From Yoonia maricola (GTDB lineage Bacteria; Pseudomonadota; Alphaproteobacteria; Rhodobacterales; Rhodobacteraceae): a DNA stretch of 64,000 nucleotides. The stretch lies in contig NZ_PGTY01000001.1 in NCBI RefSeq assembly GCF_002797915.1, positions 1,674,001 through 1,738,000 of the forward strand, given 5' to 3'. The position numbers and the translations under genes were made by a program. Every line of letters starts with the position of its first letter. The stretch's first letter is position 1. Below, piece after piece: positions 46,522 to 55,327 of this stretch. Under the pieces are notes generated by a model. It saw nothing but the letters and a program-made list of their open reading frames with translations, was not told where the DNA came from and made no database searches.

Positions 46522-47228
46522 GTCAGGTTTTCCTTTGGCCGATGTCTTTGGGTATGCACCGTAACAACGAGCATGTCACGATAGGCGGCATGGCATGTTT
46601 GCTTGGCCTGAACCGGGCCCGCCTCGTGATAGAGGTGCATATCATCCACCACCAACGTTTCGCAGAATTGGCTGAGCACGGCTTCGAAAACCTTCTCTTT
46701 TCCAGCCGCATCCGCAAAAAGGCGCGACGGCACCGGTTCACATCCGTCACTTTTGATAAAGTGCATGAAGACCCAATCTGCGCCGTCCTTGTGAATGCCC
46801 GAGGTGGTTGGGCTGCATTGCTGATGGTCTGCGATCACGCGGAACAGGTGTATGTCTATTTCCGCCGGTTGGGCGGATTGCGGTATCATTTGCAGATCAA
46901 AGGCCAACAGCCTTTTTGTCAAGGGATGGCCGGCGAAAGACGCTGGGGCGGCAGACACATGGTTTGGCTTGTGGCTTCCCGCGATAGGTCGTTTAACCTT
47001 GGGCAATATGGTCATGTCCTTTCGTGGTGTCAGAACACCATCACACGAGCGAGAGTATCGCAGCAGCCTGCGACGCCGGTTGGTAAACTCGCGATACTTT
47101 TCATCCCGAACCAAATCATTCCAGAAGGCTGAAAAACCACGCAACTCATCTGTCGTGACCGCAAGGGTATCGGCCAAGGCCGGGATATGGACAAAGTGTT
47201 TCTGCGCGATCGCTTGGGCGCTTGTCAT
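46518..47228 (-). CDS. 2OG-Fe(II) dioxygenase, PF10014 (amino acid hydroxylase) type
   Basis: 236 residues from ATG 47228, which overlaps the ATP-grasp stop. The C-terminal half has the PF10014 pattern of L-isoleucine-4-hydroxylase and related free amino acid hydroxylases: iron ligands His146 and Asp148 in GIHKDGADWVF, third ligand His201 in VVDDMHLYHEAG, and 2-oxoglutarate-binding Arg217 in YRDMLVVTVH. The N-terminal part (about 1-100) is a helical region with SAFWNDLVRDEKYREF. Probably hydroxylates an amino acid or amino acid side chain used by the pathway. Substrate unknown. Confidence 0.8.
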   Translation of the reverse strand: MTSAQAIAQKHFVHIPALADTLAVTTDELRGFSAFWNDLVRDEKYREFTNRRRRLLRYSRSCDGVLTPRKDMTILPKVKRPIAGSHKPNHVSAAPASFAGHPLTKRLLAFDLQMIPQSAQPAEIDIHLFRVIADHQQCSPTTSGIHKDGADWVFMHFIKSDGCEPVPSRLFADAAGKEKVFEAVLSQFCETLVVDDMHLYHEAGPVQAKQTCHAAYRDMLVVTVHTQRHRPKENLT

Positions 47229-48562
47229 GCCACACCTGCGATCTGTCGCGGCTGACCTGTCGCCATATCCACACGGACCATTTCGCATGTTTGAGTGTAA
47301 AGCGCCCACGCATGATCTGCGTCCTTTACACGGGTCCAGAATTTCGCGACGAATCTCTCGGAAAGGGAAATATCAAAGTAGTCGTCACTCAGATGCGTCG
47401 TATGGTGCAAAACACCCTCTTGTTGCGCGGCCTCTTGCAAGCCCGTCAGTCCGGTCACAAAACCAGGCGCAGGCGGATAAAGCACAAACATTGCATAAGC
47501 ATCATTCAACTGCTCTGCCCGCGAAAGAATACCCGCGCAAGTGTCTTCATCAACATCGCCTCGCATGAGCGCCATGCCTGTTTCAAAGGGGTCGATACCA
47601 AGCAGCTCGCGAAACTGCGTTGGCACATCAAAGCCACCCACACGCGGATTGACCTCAACAGCCCGCGGCCCGTCTGCTGTCAAGAACAGTTCCAGATGCA
47701 CCATTGTGTCCCTGAGGCCGACTGCGCGCAAGACGTCCTCAGCGTAGCGTTTGACAGTGCTGACGTCACTGGCCGAAAGACTGGTTGGTGGTGTTATCAG
47801 CAGGTGTTCCAAAACTGTGCTCTGCTCGTATGAGACATGCAACTTCTCGTTCACGAGCAACGCATGTGGTGTGTCGCCGCGCACCATACATTCGATCGTC
47901 AGCTCAATGCCGATCAGACATTCTTCAATCAAAGCAATACGTCCACCCCCCGCGAAATCTGCCGTCAGCGGTGTTTCCGCAAATTTCCGGCAAAACAAAG
48001 CATAGTGTTCGGACAGCTCTTCCATGGTGTCGCAGCGCCGGATCAGAACCGATCCGGTGCCTGCTGCTGGTTTCAGGATAAGTGGAAAACCCACATCTTT
48101 TGCCGCTTGTTGCAGACCGCCAGTGTCAAAGACGGTCGCATAGCGCGCTGAAGGAATATTACGGTCCGCGAGCCGGGCGCGCATGAGAGATTTGTCATTG
48201 ACGCATTGCAGCGATTTGGGATCGCGCTGCGGCAAGTCAAGCTTTGCGCAAGCAGCTGCAAGATCATCGTGGAGCGTGCTGCCTGGGCGGCATTGGCCGG
48301 GATATGTCAGGACCAGTCGCACATCATAACGGGTCTGTAAGGCCTTGACGGCGCTGATGATTGTATCGACGCCCGTTCCGCGGATTGTTACTGTCTCATC
48401 GCTCAGCGCCTCTGGCCGTCCGGGGTGTGGATGCGAATCCTGGACCAGCGTAACGCGGGCCCAGCCCATTGCTTTGGCACTGGCGAAGTGATTGCGCTGG
48501 AAAGAGTACAAACCATCGGGTGAAAAGTCGTCATCCACATAGACTAGGGCGGGCTGTTTCAT
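47225..48562 (-). CDS. ATP-grasp ligase, amino acid/peptide ligase type
   Basis: 445 residues. ATP-grasp features: VNDKSLMRARLADRNIPSARY (pre-grasp helix) near 130-150, ILKPAAGTGSVLI (phosphate loop) near 175, and VHLELFLTADGPRAVEVNPRVGG (Mg2+ ligands Glu and Asn) near 305. This is the BacD/carbamoyl-phosphate-type subgroup that joins a carboxyl to an amine through an acyl-phosphate. ATG 48562 overlaps the aminomutase stop by ATGA; earlier starts lie inside that gene. Likely links a pathway amino acid to another amino acid or peptide. Confidence 0.82.
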   Translation of the reverse strand: MKQPALVYVDDDFSPDGLYSFQRNHFASAKAMGWARVTLVQDSHPHPGRPEALSDETVTIRGTGVDTIISAVKALQTRYDVRLVLTYPGQCRPGSTLHDDLAAACAKLDLPQRDPKSLQCVNDKSLMRARLADRNIPSARYATVFDTGGLQQAAKDVGFPLILKPAAGTGSVLIRRCDTMEELSEHYALFCRKFAETPLTADFAGGGRIALIEECLIGIELTIECMVRGDTPHALLVNEKLHVSYEQSTVLEHLLITPPTSLSASDVSTVKRYAEDVLRAVGLRDTMVHLELFLTADGPRAVEVNPRVGGFDVPTQFRELLGIDPFETGMALMRGDVDEDTCAGILSRAEQLNDAYAMFVLYPPAPGFVTGLTGLQEAAQQEGVLHHTTHLSDDYFDISLSERFVAKFWTRVKDADHAWALYTQTCEMVRVDMATGQPRQIAGVA

Positions 48563-49767
48563 TGATCGATCCATGTGCATCGGTCTCCTTTCCAATTAGT
48601 GAAGCGAAATACCGCGCGCCCTGCCGTATCAGTGCTCATCGCGGGTGCGGGGGCGTCGGGCGCATCAAGTGGCAGCGTATATTTACCCGTGACATGCGGC
48701 AAAACGTATTCCGGAACGGCAAGATTGCTGCGCCGCCGTTTGAGCTTGCGCATCAATGCCTGACCGCGCGCGATGGGCACGCCAAAGCGCGCCGAACCCG
48801 GTGAAAATGGCATAAAGTGATAAAGATAGTACGGCAGCACCCCGCCGCGATAAAGCGACATGCATAGTGTGCCTAACGTATCGTCACGATCATTGACCTG
48901 CCCAAGCAGAGGAATGTTCGCAAACAAAAGCGGTACATGCTGGCGCAGCTTCCCGATGGCCTCCCAGAACGGCGTCGAAAGCTCAGCGGGGTGGCAGACA
49001 TGCACTCCAAAAGCAGCGACTTTGGCATCCCTTAACGCAGACAGCAATGCGTCCGTCACGCGATACGGATTGAAGCTCAACGCGCGGCTATGAACCCTGA
49101 TGATCAGATCCGCACGTAGATACCTCAGGTCATGCAGCATTGATGCCAACTTTGCATCTGACAACATCAAGGGGTCACCACCGCTCAAAATGACCTCTTC
49201 AATCTCGGGTTTGGACGCGATGTAGGCGAGCGTATCGCTCCAGTAGGACCGTTGCAGCGCTGCCTTGCGGCTTTCGGGTTCCCGTGAAAGCGTCCGCAGC
49301 GCTTCAAAACAGAACTGGCAGTAGGCGTTGCAGGTATTGGATGCGCGAATAATGACACGGTTATCGTATTTGTGCTGACAAATCGGTGTGACCATCTCTG
49401 CTGATTGCTCCCAATTCTCTGTATGCGCATCAAACCCAGTCTCACGCTCTGGCGCAGCATCGGGTAGGATCTGAGCGGTAATGGGGTTAAGCAATTCAGA
49501 ATGAGTGTTGGCCGCCGACCGCGCCAGTGCAAGGACATAAGGCGTCACTTGAACCCGCTGGCCTACCATGTTTCGCCTGAGGTTACCTTCTTCCGCATGC
49601 GGAAACGCGCAGATCAATGCGTCTAAATCGCGAACCGCGTTGCGTTGTTGCCAACGCCAATCGTCCCAATGGTCCATCCAGTCGTCGCTCCAGCCCAGGC
49701 GCGCGGCGAGCGCGTTATCAATCAAGCTGTGAAAAGGCACCTCTATGGTATTGGCGAGATCTTTCAT
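48559..49767 (-). CDS. KamA-family radical SAM amino acid 2,3-aminomutase
   Basis: 402 residues. Radical SAM cluster motif CNAYCQFC (Cys146, Cys150, Cys153), SAM-binding ILSGGDPLML near 195, and PLYYLYHFMPF-like segment (here LPYYLYHFMPFSPG) near 312. The PLP lysine candidate is Lys362 in VLPHVTGKYTLPL, corresponding to GGGGK in lysine 2,3-aminomutase. Such enzymes move an alpha-amino group to the beta carbon of Lys, Arg or Glu. AGGAGG stands nine bases before the ATG. Which amino acid is used is not visible. Confidence 0.83.
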   Translation of the reverse strand: MKDLANTIEVPFHSLIDNALAARLGWSDDWMDHWDDWRWQQRNAVRDLDALICAFPHAEEGNLRRNMVGQRVQVTPYVLALARSAANTHSELLNPITAQILPDAAPERETGFDAHTENWEQSAEMVTPICQHKYDNRVIIRASNTCNAYCQFCFEALRTLSREPESRKAALQRSYWSDTLAYIASKPEIEEVILSGGDPLMLSDAKLASMLHDLRYLRADLIIRVHSRALSFNPYRVTDALLSALRDAKVAAFGVHVCHPAELSTPFWEAIGKLRQHVPLLFANIPLLGQVNDRDDTLGTLCMSLYRGGVLPYYLYHFMPFSPGSARFGVPIARGQALMRKLKRRRSNLAVPEYVLPHVTGKYTLPLDAPDAPAPAMSTDTAGRAVFRFTNWKGDRCTWIDQ

Positions 49768-49786
49768 GAATTGGTCCTCCTGATGT

Positions 49787-51313
49787 TTATTGGTCGCGGC
49801 GATGAAACTCCGTTTCGGCGGCGGCTACCTTGCCCGTTTGATCTTTGCGCTGCCCCCAGATGTCTGCATCAATAGGGCCGCGAAACATCCCGACGCTCTT
49901 GGGACGCAAATAGTTAGCAAGTCCCTCACGCCCTTTTTCCCGGCCAATTCCTGAATGCTTGATGCCGCCAAAGGGCGCGCTACAGCCACCCTGACCCCAT
50001 TCGTTGATGTGAATTTGGCCCGCTTGAAGGCGCGCTGCACAGTTACGCGCCCGATTTATGCTTGAGGTGAACACACCAGCGGCCAATCCGTAATTCGTCC
50101 CATTCGCTATATTGATGGCATGGTCGAGATTTGCCGCCCGCTGGATCGATAAGACAGGGCCAAAAACCTCTTCTTGATTGATACTGGCGTCGGGAGATGC
50201 GTGCGAGATGACGGTCGCTGGATAATAATGACCGGTGCGCTGGGGAAGAGTTCCGCCCGTGTCCACCTGCGCGCCACCTGCCTGGGCTTGAGAAACCGCC
50301 CTAGCAACGGATTGTTGCTGACGGGCACTGATCAAGGGCACGATCACATTGTCACGGGCACCGGACCCCATGGGCAAGTTCCTAACATGCGCAATAACAT
50401 TGGTCAGAAGGCGATCATGGATACCATCCAAAGCGATCAGGCGTGACATCGCATCACAGACCTGACCCGAATGGCGGAACATACCGTCATCCAAGCTTGA
50501 GAGGACGTCTGCAATATCCGCGTCCTCGCAGACAATAGCGCCAGATTTGCCACCCAACTCAAGCACCACCGGAGTGACATGCTTGGCCGCGGATTGCATG
50601 ACTTTTTGGCCCGTTTCAAAGGACCCAGTGAACACGATCAGATCAATATCACGATGTTGCGCCAGATGTTCACCAATGCCCGGCCCCACTCCGGTGATGG
50701 CGGCAACCGTTCCCGCAGGTAGGTCGCATGCTGCAATCAGATCAACAAGCTGCATGCATGCCAACGGTGCAAGTTCCGACGCTTTCACGATGCTGGCGTT
50801 GCCTGCCGCCAGCGCCGGCGCCAGAGATCGCGCCGCCAGCAGTAGCGGAAAGTTCCAAGGGACGAAATGTGCGACAACACCCATTGGTTCTTGTCTGACG
50901 GATAAATCATGATCCGCGTCGCCCCACAGTTCCCTGTCCCAGATATTGGCGCAGAGGTCTGCGAAATACACAAATAGGCGCGCCGCCCCGGCCACTTCCC
51001 GACGCGCGACAGATATGGCTTTCCCGGTTTCGTGCACAAGCATCCAAGCGAAGGCCTCTGTCTGTGCCAAAAGACGCGCCGCAATGGTGCGCAATAGAAG
51101 GGCACGATCGGTCAGTGGTATGTTCTGCATCGCACCTGCGCGCACGTTTTGCCGTGCCAGTGCAATGGCGTCGCCAACATCTGCTATGGTCGCAACCGGC
51201 GCTGTGGCAAAGACTTTTTCGGTTGCTGGATCAGTAATCGCAAGTGATGTATTGTCTGACAGTGGGCCTGACACCTCCTGCCAACGGTCAAGTGATACGC
51301 GCGCGCCGGTCAT
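49787..51313 (-). CDS. NAD(P)-dependent aldehyde dehydrogenase
   Basis: 508 residues, ALDH superfamily. Cofactor-region FVPWNFPLLLAARSLAPALA, catalytic Glu in LELGGKSGA near 265 and catalytic Cys in HSGQVCDAMSR near 300 are intact. C-terminal substrate/oligomer region has GGIKHSGIGREKG. Within the cluster it would oxidise an aldehyde intermediate to a carboxylate, possibly the product of the SDR fusion. Its ATG overlaps the SDR fusion stop (ATGA). Confidence 0.87.
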   Translation of the reverse strand: MTGARVSLDRWQEVSGPLSDNTSLAITDPATEKVFATAPVATIADVGDAIALARQNVRAGAMQNIPLTDRALLLRTIAARLLAQTEAFAWMLVHETGKAISVARREVAGAARLFVYFADLCANIWDRELWGDADHDLSVRQEPMGVVAHFVPWNFPLLLAARSLAPALAAGNASIVKASELAPLACMQLVDLIAACDLPAGTVAAITGVGPGIGEHLAQHRDIDLIVFTGSFETGQKVMQSAAKHVTPVVLELGGKSGAIVCEDADIADVLSSLDDGMFRHSGQVCDAMSRLIALDGIHDRLLTNVIAHVRNLPMGSGARDNVIVPLISARQQQSVARAVSQAQAGGAQVDTGGTLPQRTGHYYPATVISHASPDASINQEEVFGPVLSIQRAANLDHAINIANGTNYGLAAGVFTSSINRARNCAARLQAGQIHINEWGQGGCSAPFGGIKHSGIGREKGREGLANYLRPKSVGMFRGPIDADIWGQRKDQTGKVAAAETEFHRRDQ

Positions 51314-52932
51314 CTTGGAAAGGCTCCGTCGTCACCGCCATCTACAGTCAGGATACAACCAGTTGTTTTGCTGGCATTATCCGATAGCAGAAATGTAACT
51401 GCGCGTGCGACGTCGTCGGGCTTTACTTCTGTGCACAGCAGGTTGCGATCAGCATAATACTTCGCGACACTATCAACCGGCACGGCATTCAAGTGCGAGC
51501 GTTCCTCACAGATGTCTTGCGTCCAGAATTTCGAGTCGCTGAATATCGCGCCCGGATTCACGACATTTGCCCGCACGCCAAAGGCTCCGCCTTCAATTGC
51601 GGCCACACGCGCTAACTGTAGCTCTGCCGCTTTTGCAATGGCATAGGCCCCAAAACCGGGTCCAGGTGCCACGGCAGTTTTCGAGGCGATATAAACAATC
51701 GCCCCGCCCATTCCCTGTTTTTCAAGATAGTCGAGCGCCCATTGAGTAAGGAAAAAGTGACTCGTCGCGTTCTGCGCTAAGGTCACATCCCAATCGTGCC
51801 GATTCATCTGGCGCAAAAAGCCGGTGCTGCCACGTCCTGCATTCGACACCACGTGATCCAGCCCGCCCAAGGTCGTTACAGCGGCATCCATCATCTTTTT
51901 GACGGCATCTTCATCGCTCATGTCGCAGGTCATCTGCCCCTGTAGGGGGGTCTCGGTCTTTTCAAGCCCTTCGGACAGCGCCTCAAGTCCGTTGGTGTCG
52001 ATATCAGCGGCAAAAACATTCGCACCAAGCCCGGCCAACTCAATAGCAGTGGCCCGCCCGATGCCAGAACTCGCACCCGTGACGATGGCACAATGGCCCA
52101 GAAATGGTACAGCAGCTCTGTCGATATCTGTGCAGGGCGGGAGGTCATAGTTTCTGCCGCATCTGTCGCTGGGCGCAAGTGCTTTGGCGAACTGCCACTG
52201 TGATAGTCGGTGCTGGGCGCCTTGCGGCGTATGCGCGGTGGCACGGGCATGATGGCCGGTGTCCTCTTCCCAGATCACCACCGACTGACGCTTGCCACCG
52301 CCTAAATCAGCACGGCAGTCTGCGATGGCCTGCGATGTGGTAATCGTCTGAAGTTGCCTTTGACCGGTCAGCAGAACAAGCTTATCAACAACATCCGCAA
52401 GGCCGGCAGCGACGACCTGACGCGTTAACCCTCTTGCGATATACCACCCCTCTTGCAAACACAGTGCACTATCCAGCAACACTCCGGCGCTTAGATAGTC
52501 TTGAATATTATCAAAAACCGGGAGTTGCGTTGCCCGTGTCAATGCCGCCTTGAAGGCGGCGCGTTCTGCGTTTGCGACGTCACCCATACAAAGCGCGGCG
52601 ACGGCATCAATCTTGACCGTAAGTGTCCACGAAGCTGTACCCGTCCCATGAAACAGAAGAACCGGCAGCAAACGGCGCAGGTCAACTGAATCGACACTGC
52701 TGACATATCGGGCGGCGCATAAGGGATCATGGAGCATGTCCTTATCAGGCGTGTTGCAAAGCGCCTCTACCAGCACCTGACGCCGGGTGAGTCCATGACC
52801 CTCACGCAGTGTAACGTCTGACACCATTTGTCTACCAAAAGCGACGCGCTGACCCCATGCCTCGTCTGAGAGTTCACGCACGTGCTGTTGCGGCAGCGTT
52901 TCAATCGAACTGTCGTAAAACTGATCCTTCAT
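51310..52932 (-). CDS. Fusion of unrecognised N-terminal domain with short-chain dehydrogenase
   Basis: 540 residues from ATG 52932 (ATGA overlap with the CPBP gene). Residues 1 to about 275 match nothing I recognise: helical, with several Cys (Cys59, Cys72, Cys115, Cys158, Cys206, Cys258, Cys267) and the segment VLLFHGTGTASWTLTVKIDAVA. From about 278 a full SDR follows, with TGASSGIG at 285-292, NAGRGS, catalytic GAYAIAK, and a C-terminus (DDVARAVTFLLSD, KTTGCILTVDGGDDGAFPR) resembling the SDR half of bifunctional RhaD-type aldolase/dehydrogenases. The N-terminal half is not the class II aldolase of those proteins. Confidence 0.75.
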   Translation of the reverse strand: MKDQFYDSSIETLPQQHVRELSDEAWGQRVAFGRQMVSDVTLREGHGLTRRQVLVEALCNTPDKDMLHDPLCAARYVSSVDSVDLRRLLPVLLFHGTGTASWTLTVKIDAVAALCMGDVANAERAAFKAALTRATQLPVFDNIQDYLSAGVLLDSALCLQEGWYIARGLTRQVVAAGLADVVDKLVLLTGQRQLQTITTSQAIADCRADLGGGKRQSVVIWEEDTGHHARATAHTPQGAQHRLSQWQFAKALAPSDRCGRNYDLPPCTDIDRAAVPFLGHCAIVTGASSGIGRATAIELAGLGANVFAADIDTNGLEALSEGLEKTETPLQGQMTCDMSDEDAVKKMMDAAVTTLGGLDHVVSNAGRGSTGFLRQMNRHDWDVTLAQNATSHFFLTQWALDYLEKQGMGGAIVYIASKTAVAPGPGFGAYAIAKAAELQLARVAAIEGGAFGVRANVVNPGAIFSDSKFWTQDICEERSHLNAVPVDSVAKYYADRNLLCTEVKPDDVARAVTFLLSDNASKTTGCILTVDGGDDGAFPR

Positions 52933-53750
52933 TGCGATACCCTTCCCGCATCGTGATGCCGCGCGGTGGTATTGCGCAGCCAGGCGGTGCAAAGCGGAAT
53001 TTGCGCGAACGCGTTGTATGCGACATGCGACAGCAAGGCGGGCAGCAAAGACCCGCTGGCCGCCGTCAGGCCGCACCAGAAAAGCGACAGCGCAGCGAGC
53101 CGCAAGTAGTCGCGCACACCATACTTGTGATGCGCCCAACGGTTCGCCGCATGTTCGCTTACAAAAAGGATGGTAGAGACCACCGCAATCGCAGCGAACG
53201 GCGCACCCGCCAGAAAAGCAAAGACAACGCCACGGTAAAACACTTCTTGAGAGATCGCGGACATCAGCGTCTGGTAGCCATGGAATACGACCCGCATGCC
53301 GGGCACGTCATTGTTTGGCCTTCCCCAAATTGCCCGAACAAGTCTGGCGACTTTGGAAAATTCAGAGCACCGTATCATCAGCCCGGCAAACAAACCCGCT
53401 ATCACAAACCAAGTTGCTGATGAAAGCGGAAGATCGACCCAAAAGAGACCAATGTAAAACGGTAAAAAGAACCCAACAAACGGAACGGCAAAAAGAAATT
53501 CTGCAACGCGCGGAGAAGCGCGATAGCGCGCAGCGCGGATCATTGGATTGGCGATCTGACCAAACAGGATCAACAAAAACAGCGCAAGCACCATCGCAAG
53601 ACCATCGAAACTGTATGCTGCACAAATTAGTGCACCTAGAATGGTGAAGGCAAAGAGCGCCTTTGTTCGGCGAGGGAAAAACGGGGCGTGCTGGTCCGAC
53701 GGCAGCCGCATCCCGTAAATTGCTTCAATGCGTGTCTGCGCCTGAGACAT
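52929..53750 (-). CDS. CPBP (Abi) family intramembrane protease, variant motif
   Basis: 273 residues with about seven membrane segments. The CPBP motifs are in place: ISQEVFYRG near 166-174, His200 in LFVSEHAANRW and His242 in SHVAYNAF. The first motif normally reads EExxxR; here the first Glu is Gln168, with Glu169 and Arg173 kept. In peptide natural product clusters such proteins cleave leaders or give immunity. ATG 53750 follows the stop of a 43-codon ORF by one base, and its stop overlaps the next gene, so it is embedded in the operon. Confidence 0.8.
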   Translation of the reverse strand: MSQAQTRIEAIYGMRLPSDQHAPFFPRRTKALFAFTILGALICAAYSFDGLAMVLALFLLILFGQIANPMIRAARYRASPRVAEFLFAVPFVGFFLPFYIGLFWVDLPLSSATWFVIAGLFAGLMIRCSEFSKVARLVRAIWGRPNNDVPGMRVVFHGYQTLMSAISQEVFYRGVVFAFLAGAPFAAIAVVSTILFVSEHAANRWAHHKYGVRDYLRLAALSLFWCGLTAASGSLLPALLSHVAYNAFAQIPLCTAWLRNTTARHHDAGRVSQ

Positions 53751-53751
53751 C

Positions 53752-53883
53752 TCAGTACACCTGCGCGATGCAGGCACCCGAAACGGCGAGATACAGCAAG
53801 ACCATCCCTTGGATGTCGCGATACTGTTTCCGCCCAATTGGCGCGCTGACAGAACATTCTTTAAGCGTTTGTTCGTACGTCAT
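53752..53883 (-). CDS. 43-residue small ORF with hydrophobic C-terminus
   Basis: Reads MTYEQTLKEC at the start and ends SGACIAQVY. Supported by a strong GGAG site seven bases before the ATG and tight packing: it overlaps the MFS stop by 23 bases and its TGA is one base before the CPBP ATG. Residues 1-26 are polar with one Cys; 27-43 (GMVLLYLAVSGACIAQVY) are hydrophobic with a second Cys. Either a one-helix membrane protein or a second peptide substrate. No homologue recognised. Confidence 0.6.
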   Translation of the reverse strand: MTYEQTLKECSVSAPIGRKQYRDIQGMVLLYLAVSGACIAQVY

Positions 53884-55096
53884 TTTTGCGCTCCACTCTG
53901 ACGGTTGAAGGCTGTATCGCGTAAAGGACGGAATATGCGGCAAATCCGACTCCGGCAAAGATTAGAACGCTTGCTGGTTTCATTATGTCGGCATCGATTG
54001 CCCATCCGGAGGCCAGTGCGGCAATTCCGCTAACCAGTGCGCCCAATGCGACGCGGACTTGCATATGTCCACCAAGCGCTTCTTGCGGTGCGATCGCCAT
54101 AAGGCGCGCGCGGGCACCACTGTTGGACACCATGTTGCACAGACCATTAAATACGCCCAATACTAGCAAGACAAATAGAACACCCGATTGCGCCATCAAA
54201 ATCGTCGCCAACCCCAAAAGCGCGTTTCCGGCCACAATGGCCTTTCTGTCGCTGAAAACCCAAAGGCCGGTAAAAATTGCAAGACCCGCCAGCGTTAAGC
54301 CGCCAAATTGGCTGGCTTGAAGTAGGCTAAGTCCCGTCTGCGGGTCATTCAGCACCTCCGCCAGATAAGGGATGATGCCTACCGAAAAGAGTGCGATACT
54401 CGCCGAAATGAGACTATTACCAATGGTGAGTAATTGCAGTTCAACTGCCTTTGCACCATCGGTAGGAGATGCAGCCTGCTTTTGCGTGATTGCTTCGGCG
54501 TTAACAAAGCTTGGCAAACCGACCTTTATCGGTGCTATCAGCAAAAGAGCTGCCAACAAAAACACAACAGCGTTTAACCCCAGAAAGACACCAATATTCT
54601 GCAGGTCGAAGAACGCCGCCGCACCAATGGCACCAAGCATCCGCATCACTTGGGACGCAGTGACATCCAGCGCATTGACTGCCTGCCGCACAGGGCGCGC
54701 CGCATTTTGCGACAGCATAGCCATCCGCGCGCTCGCCTGCAGTGTCCCGATGACATCTTGTAGAAAGAACAATGCGATCAGTACCCAAAGTACGTCGACA
54801 GTGGCAATCATGGCAAACATCAAAAGCATGCGCAGAATGTCCAGCCCCGCCAGGGCGCGCATTGTGACTACCAAGTCAGGCATGTGGCGCAAGGCAAGGC
54901 CAACAAGGCCCGCAGCAGAACGGATCCCAAAAAGTGCAGCAACAGCAAGCGTGCTCTCAAACTGAAAGAATGCATAGAGTGACAGCGCAATAAGCGTGAT
55001 CTGATCGCCCAATGCAGTCAGTCCACCAGAAAATACCAGCCGCATGATGTTTGCGCTTTTTCCTGCGTCCGATTGCTCTGTAAACGAATGTGACAT
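53861..55096 (-). CDS. MFS transporter within leftward biosynthetic arm
   Basis: 411 residues, twelve hydrophobic segments. Resembles drug/peptide exporters of the MFS_3 type, with VLSGLTALGDQITLIALSLYA-like first helix (SGGLTALGDQITLIALSLYA). Starts by TGATG overlap with the PqqD-like gene stop. Positioned directly after the radical SAM and recognition genes, so it is a likely product exporter. Substrate not visible. Confidence 0.85.
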   Translation of the reverse strand: MSHSFTEQSDAGKSANIMRLVFSGGLTALGDQITLIALSLYAFFQFESTLAVAALFGIRSAAGLVGLALRHMPDLVVTMRALAGLDILRMLLMFAMIATVDVLWVLIALFFLQDVIGTLQASARMAMLSQNAARPVRQAVNALDVTASQVMRMLGAIGAAAFFDLQNIGVFLGLNAVVFLLAALLLIAPIKVGLPSFVNAEAITQKQAASPTDGAKAVELQLLTIGNSLISASIALFSVGIIPYLAEVLNDPQTGLSLLQASQFGGLTLAGLAIFTGLWVFSDRKAIVAGNALLGLATILMAQSGVLFVLLVLGVFNGLCNMVSNSGARARLMAIAPQEALGGHMQVRVALGALVSGIAALASGWAIDADIMKPASVLIFAGVGFAAYSVLYAIQPSTVRVERKNDVRTNA

Positions 55097-55311
55097 CAGG
55101 GTTTCGCAATCAGAATGCCAAGGTCAGCCGCTTTGCTGCAGAACCTTTGGTGACCGCTCGGCATATCTGCAGCCGCCACCGAATTCCCTGCTTGCATACG
55201 GGACAAAATATCAAAACCGGCCTGATCGGTCTTAAACAGTGTGCGGCCCTGTCGAATAAGAAAGTCCGACCCAATCTGTCTTAGGGTTGTATCGTTAGAT
55301 AACTTAAACAT
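55096..55311 (-). CDS. PqqD-like peptide recognition protein (RRE) 1
   Basis: 71 residues with PqqD layout: an N-terminal strand pair (TLRQIGSDFLIRQGRTLFKTDQ), then AGFDILSRMQAG as the helix after the conserved L/D position, then a short C-terminal helix. PqqD-type RiPP recognition elements bind the leader of a precursor peptide and present it to a radical SAM partner. GGAGAG is six bases upstream of ATG 55311. Encoded 16 bases after the radical SAM gene, which is the expected partner. Confidence 0.72.
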   Translation of the reverse strand: MFKLSNDTTLRQIGSDFLIRQGRTLFKTDQAGFDILSRMQAGNSVAAADMPSGHQRFCSKAADLGILIAKP

Positions 55312-55327
55312 GACATACTCTCCGTTT

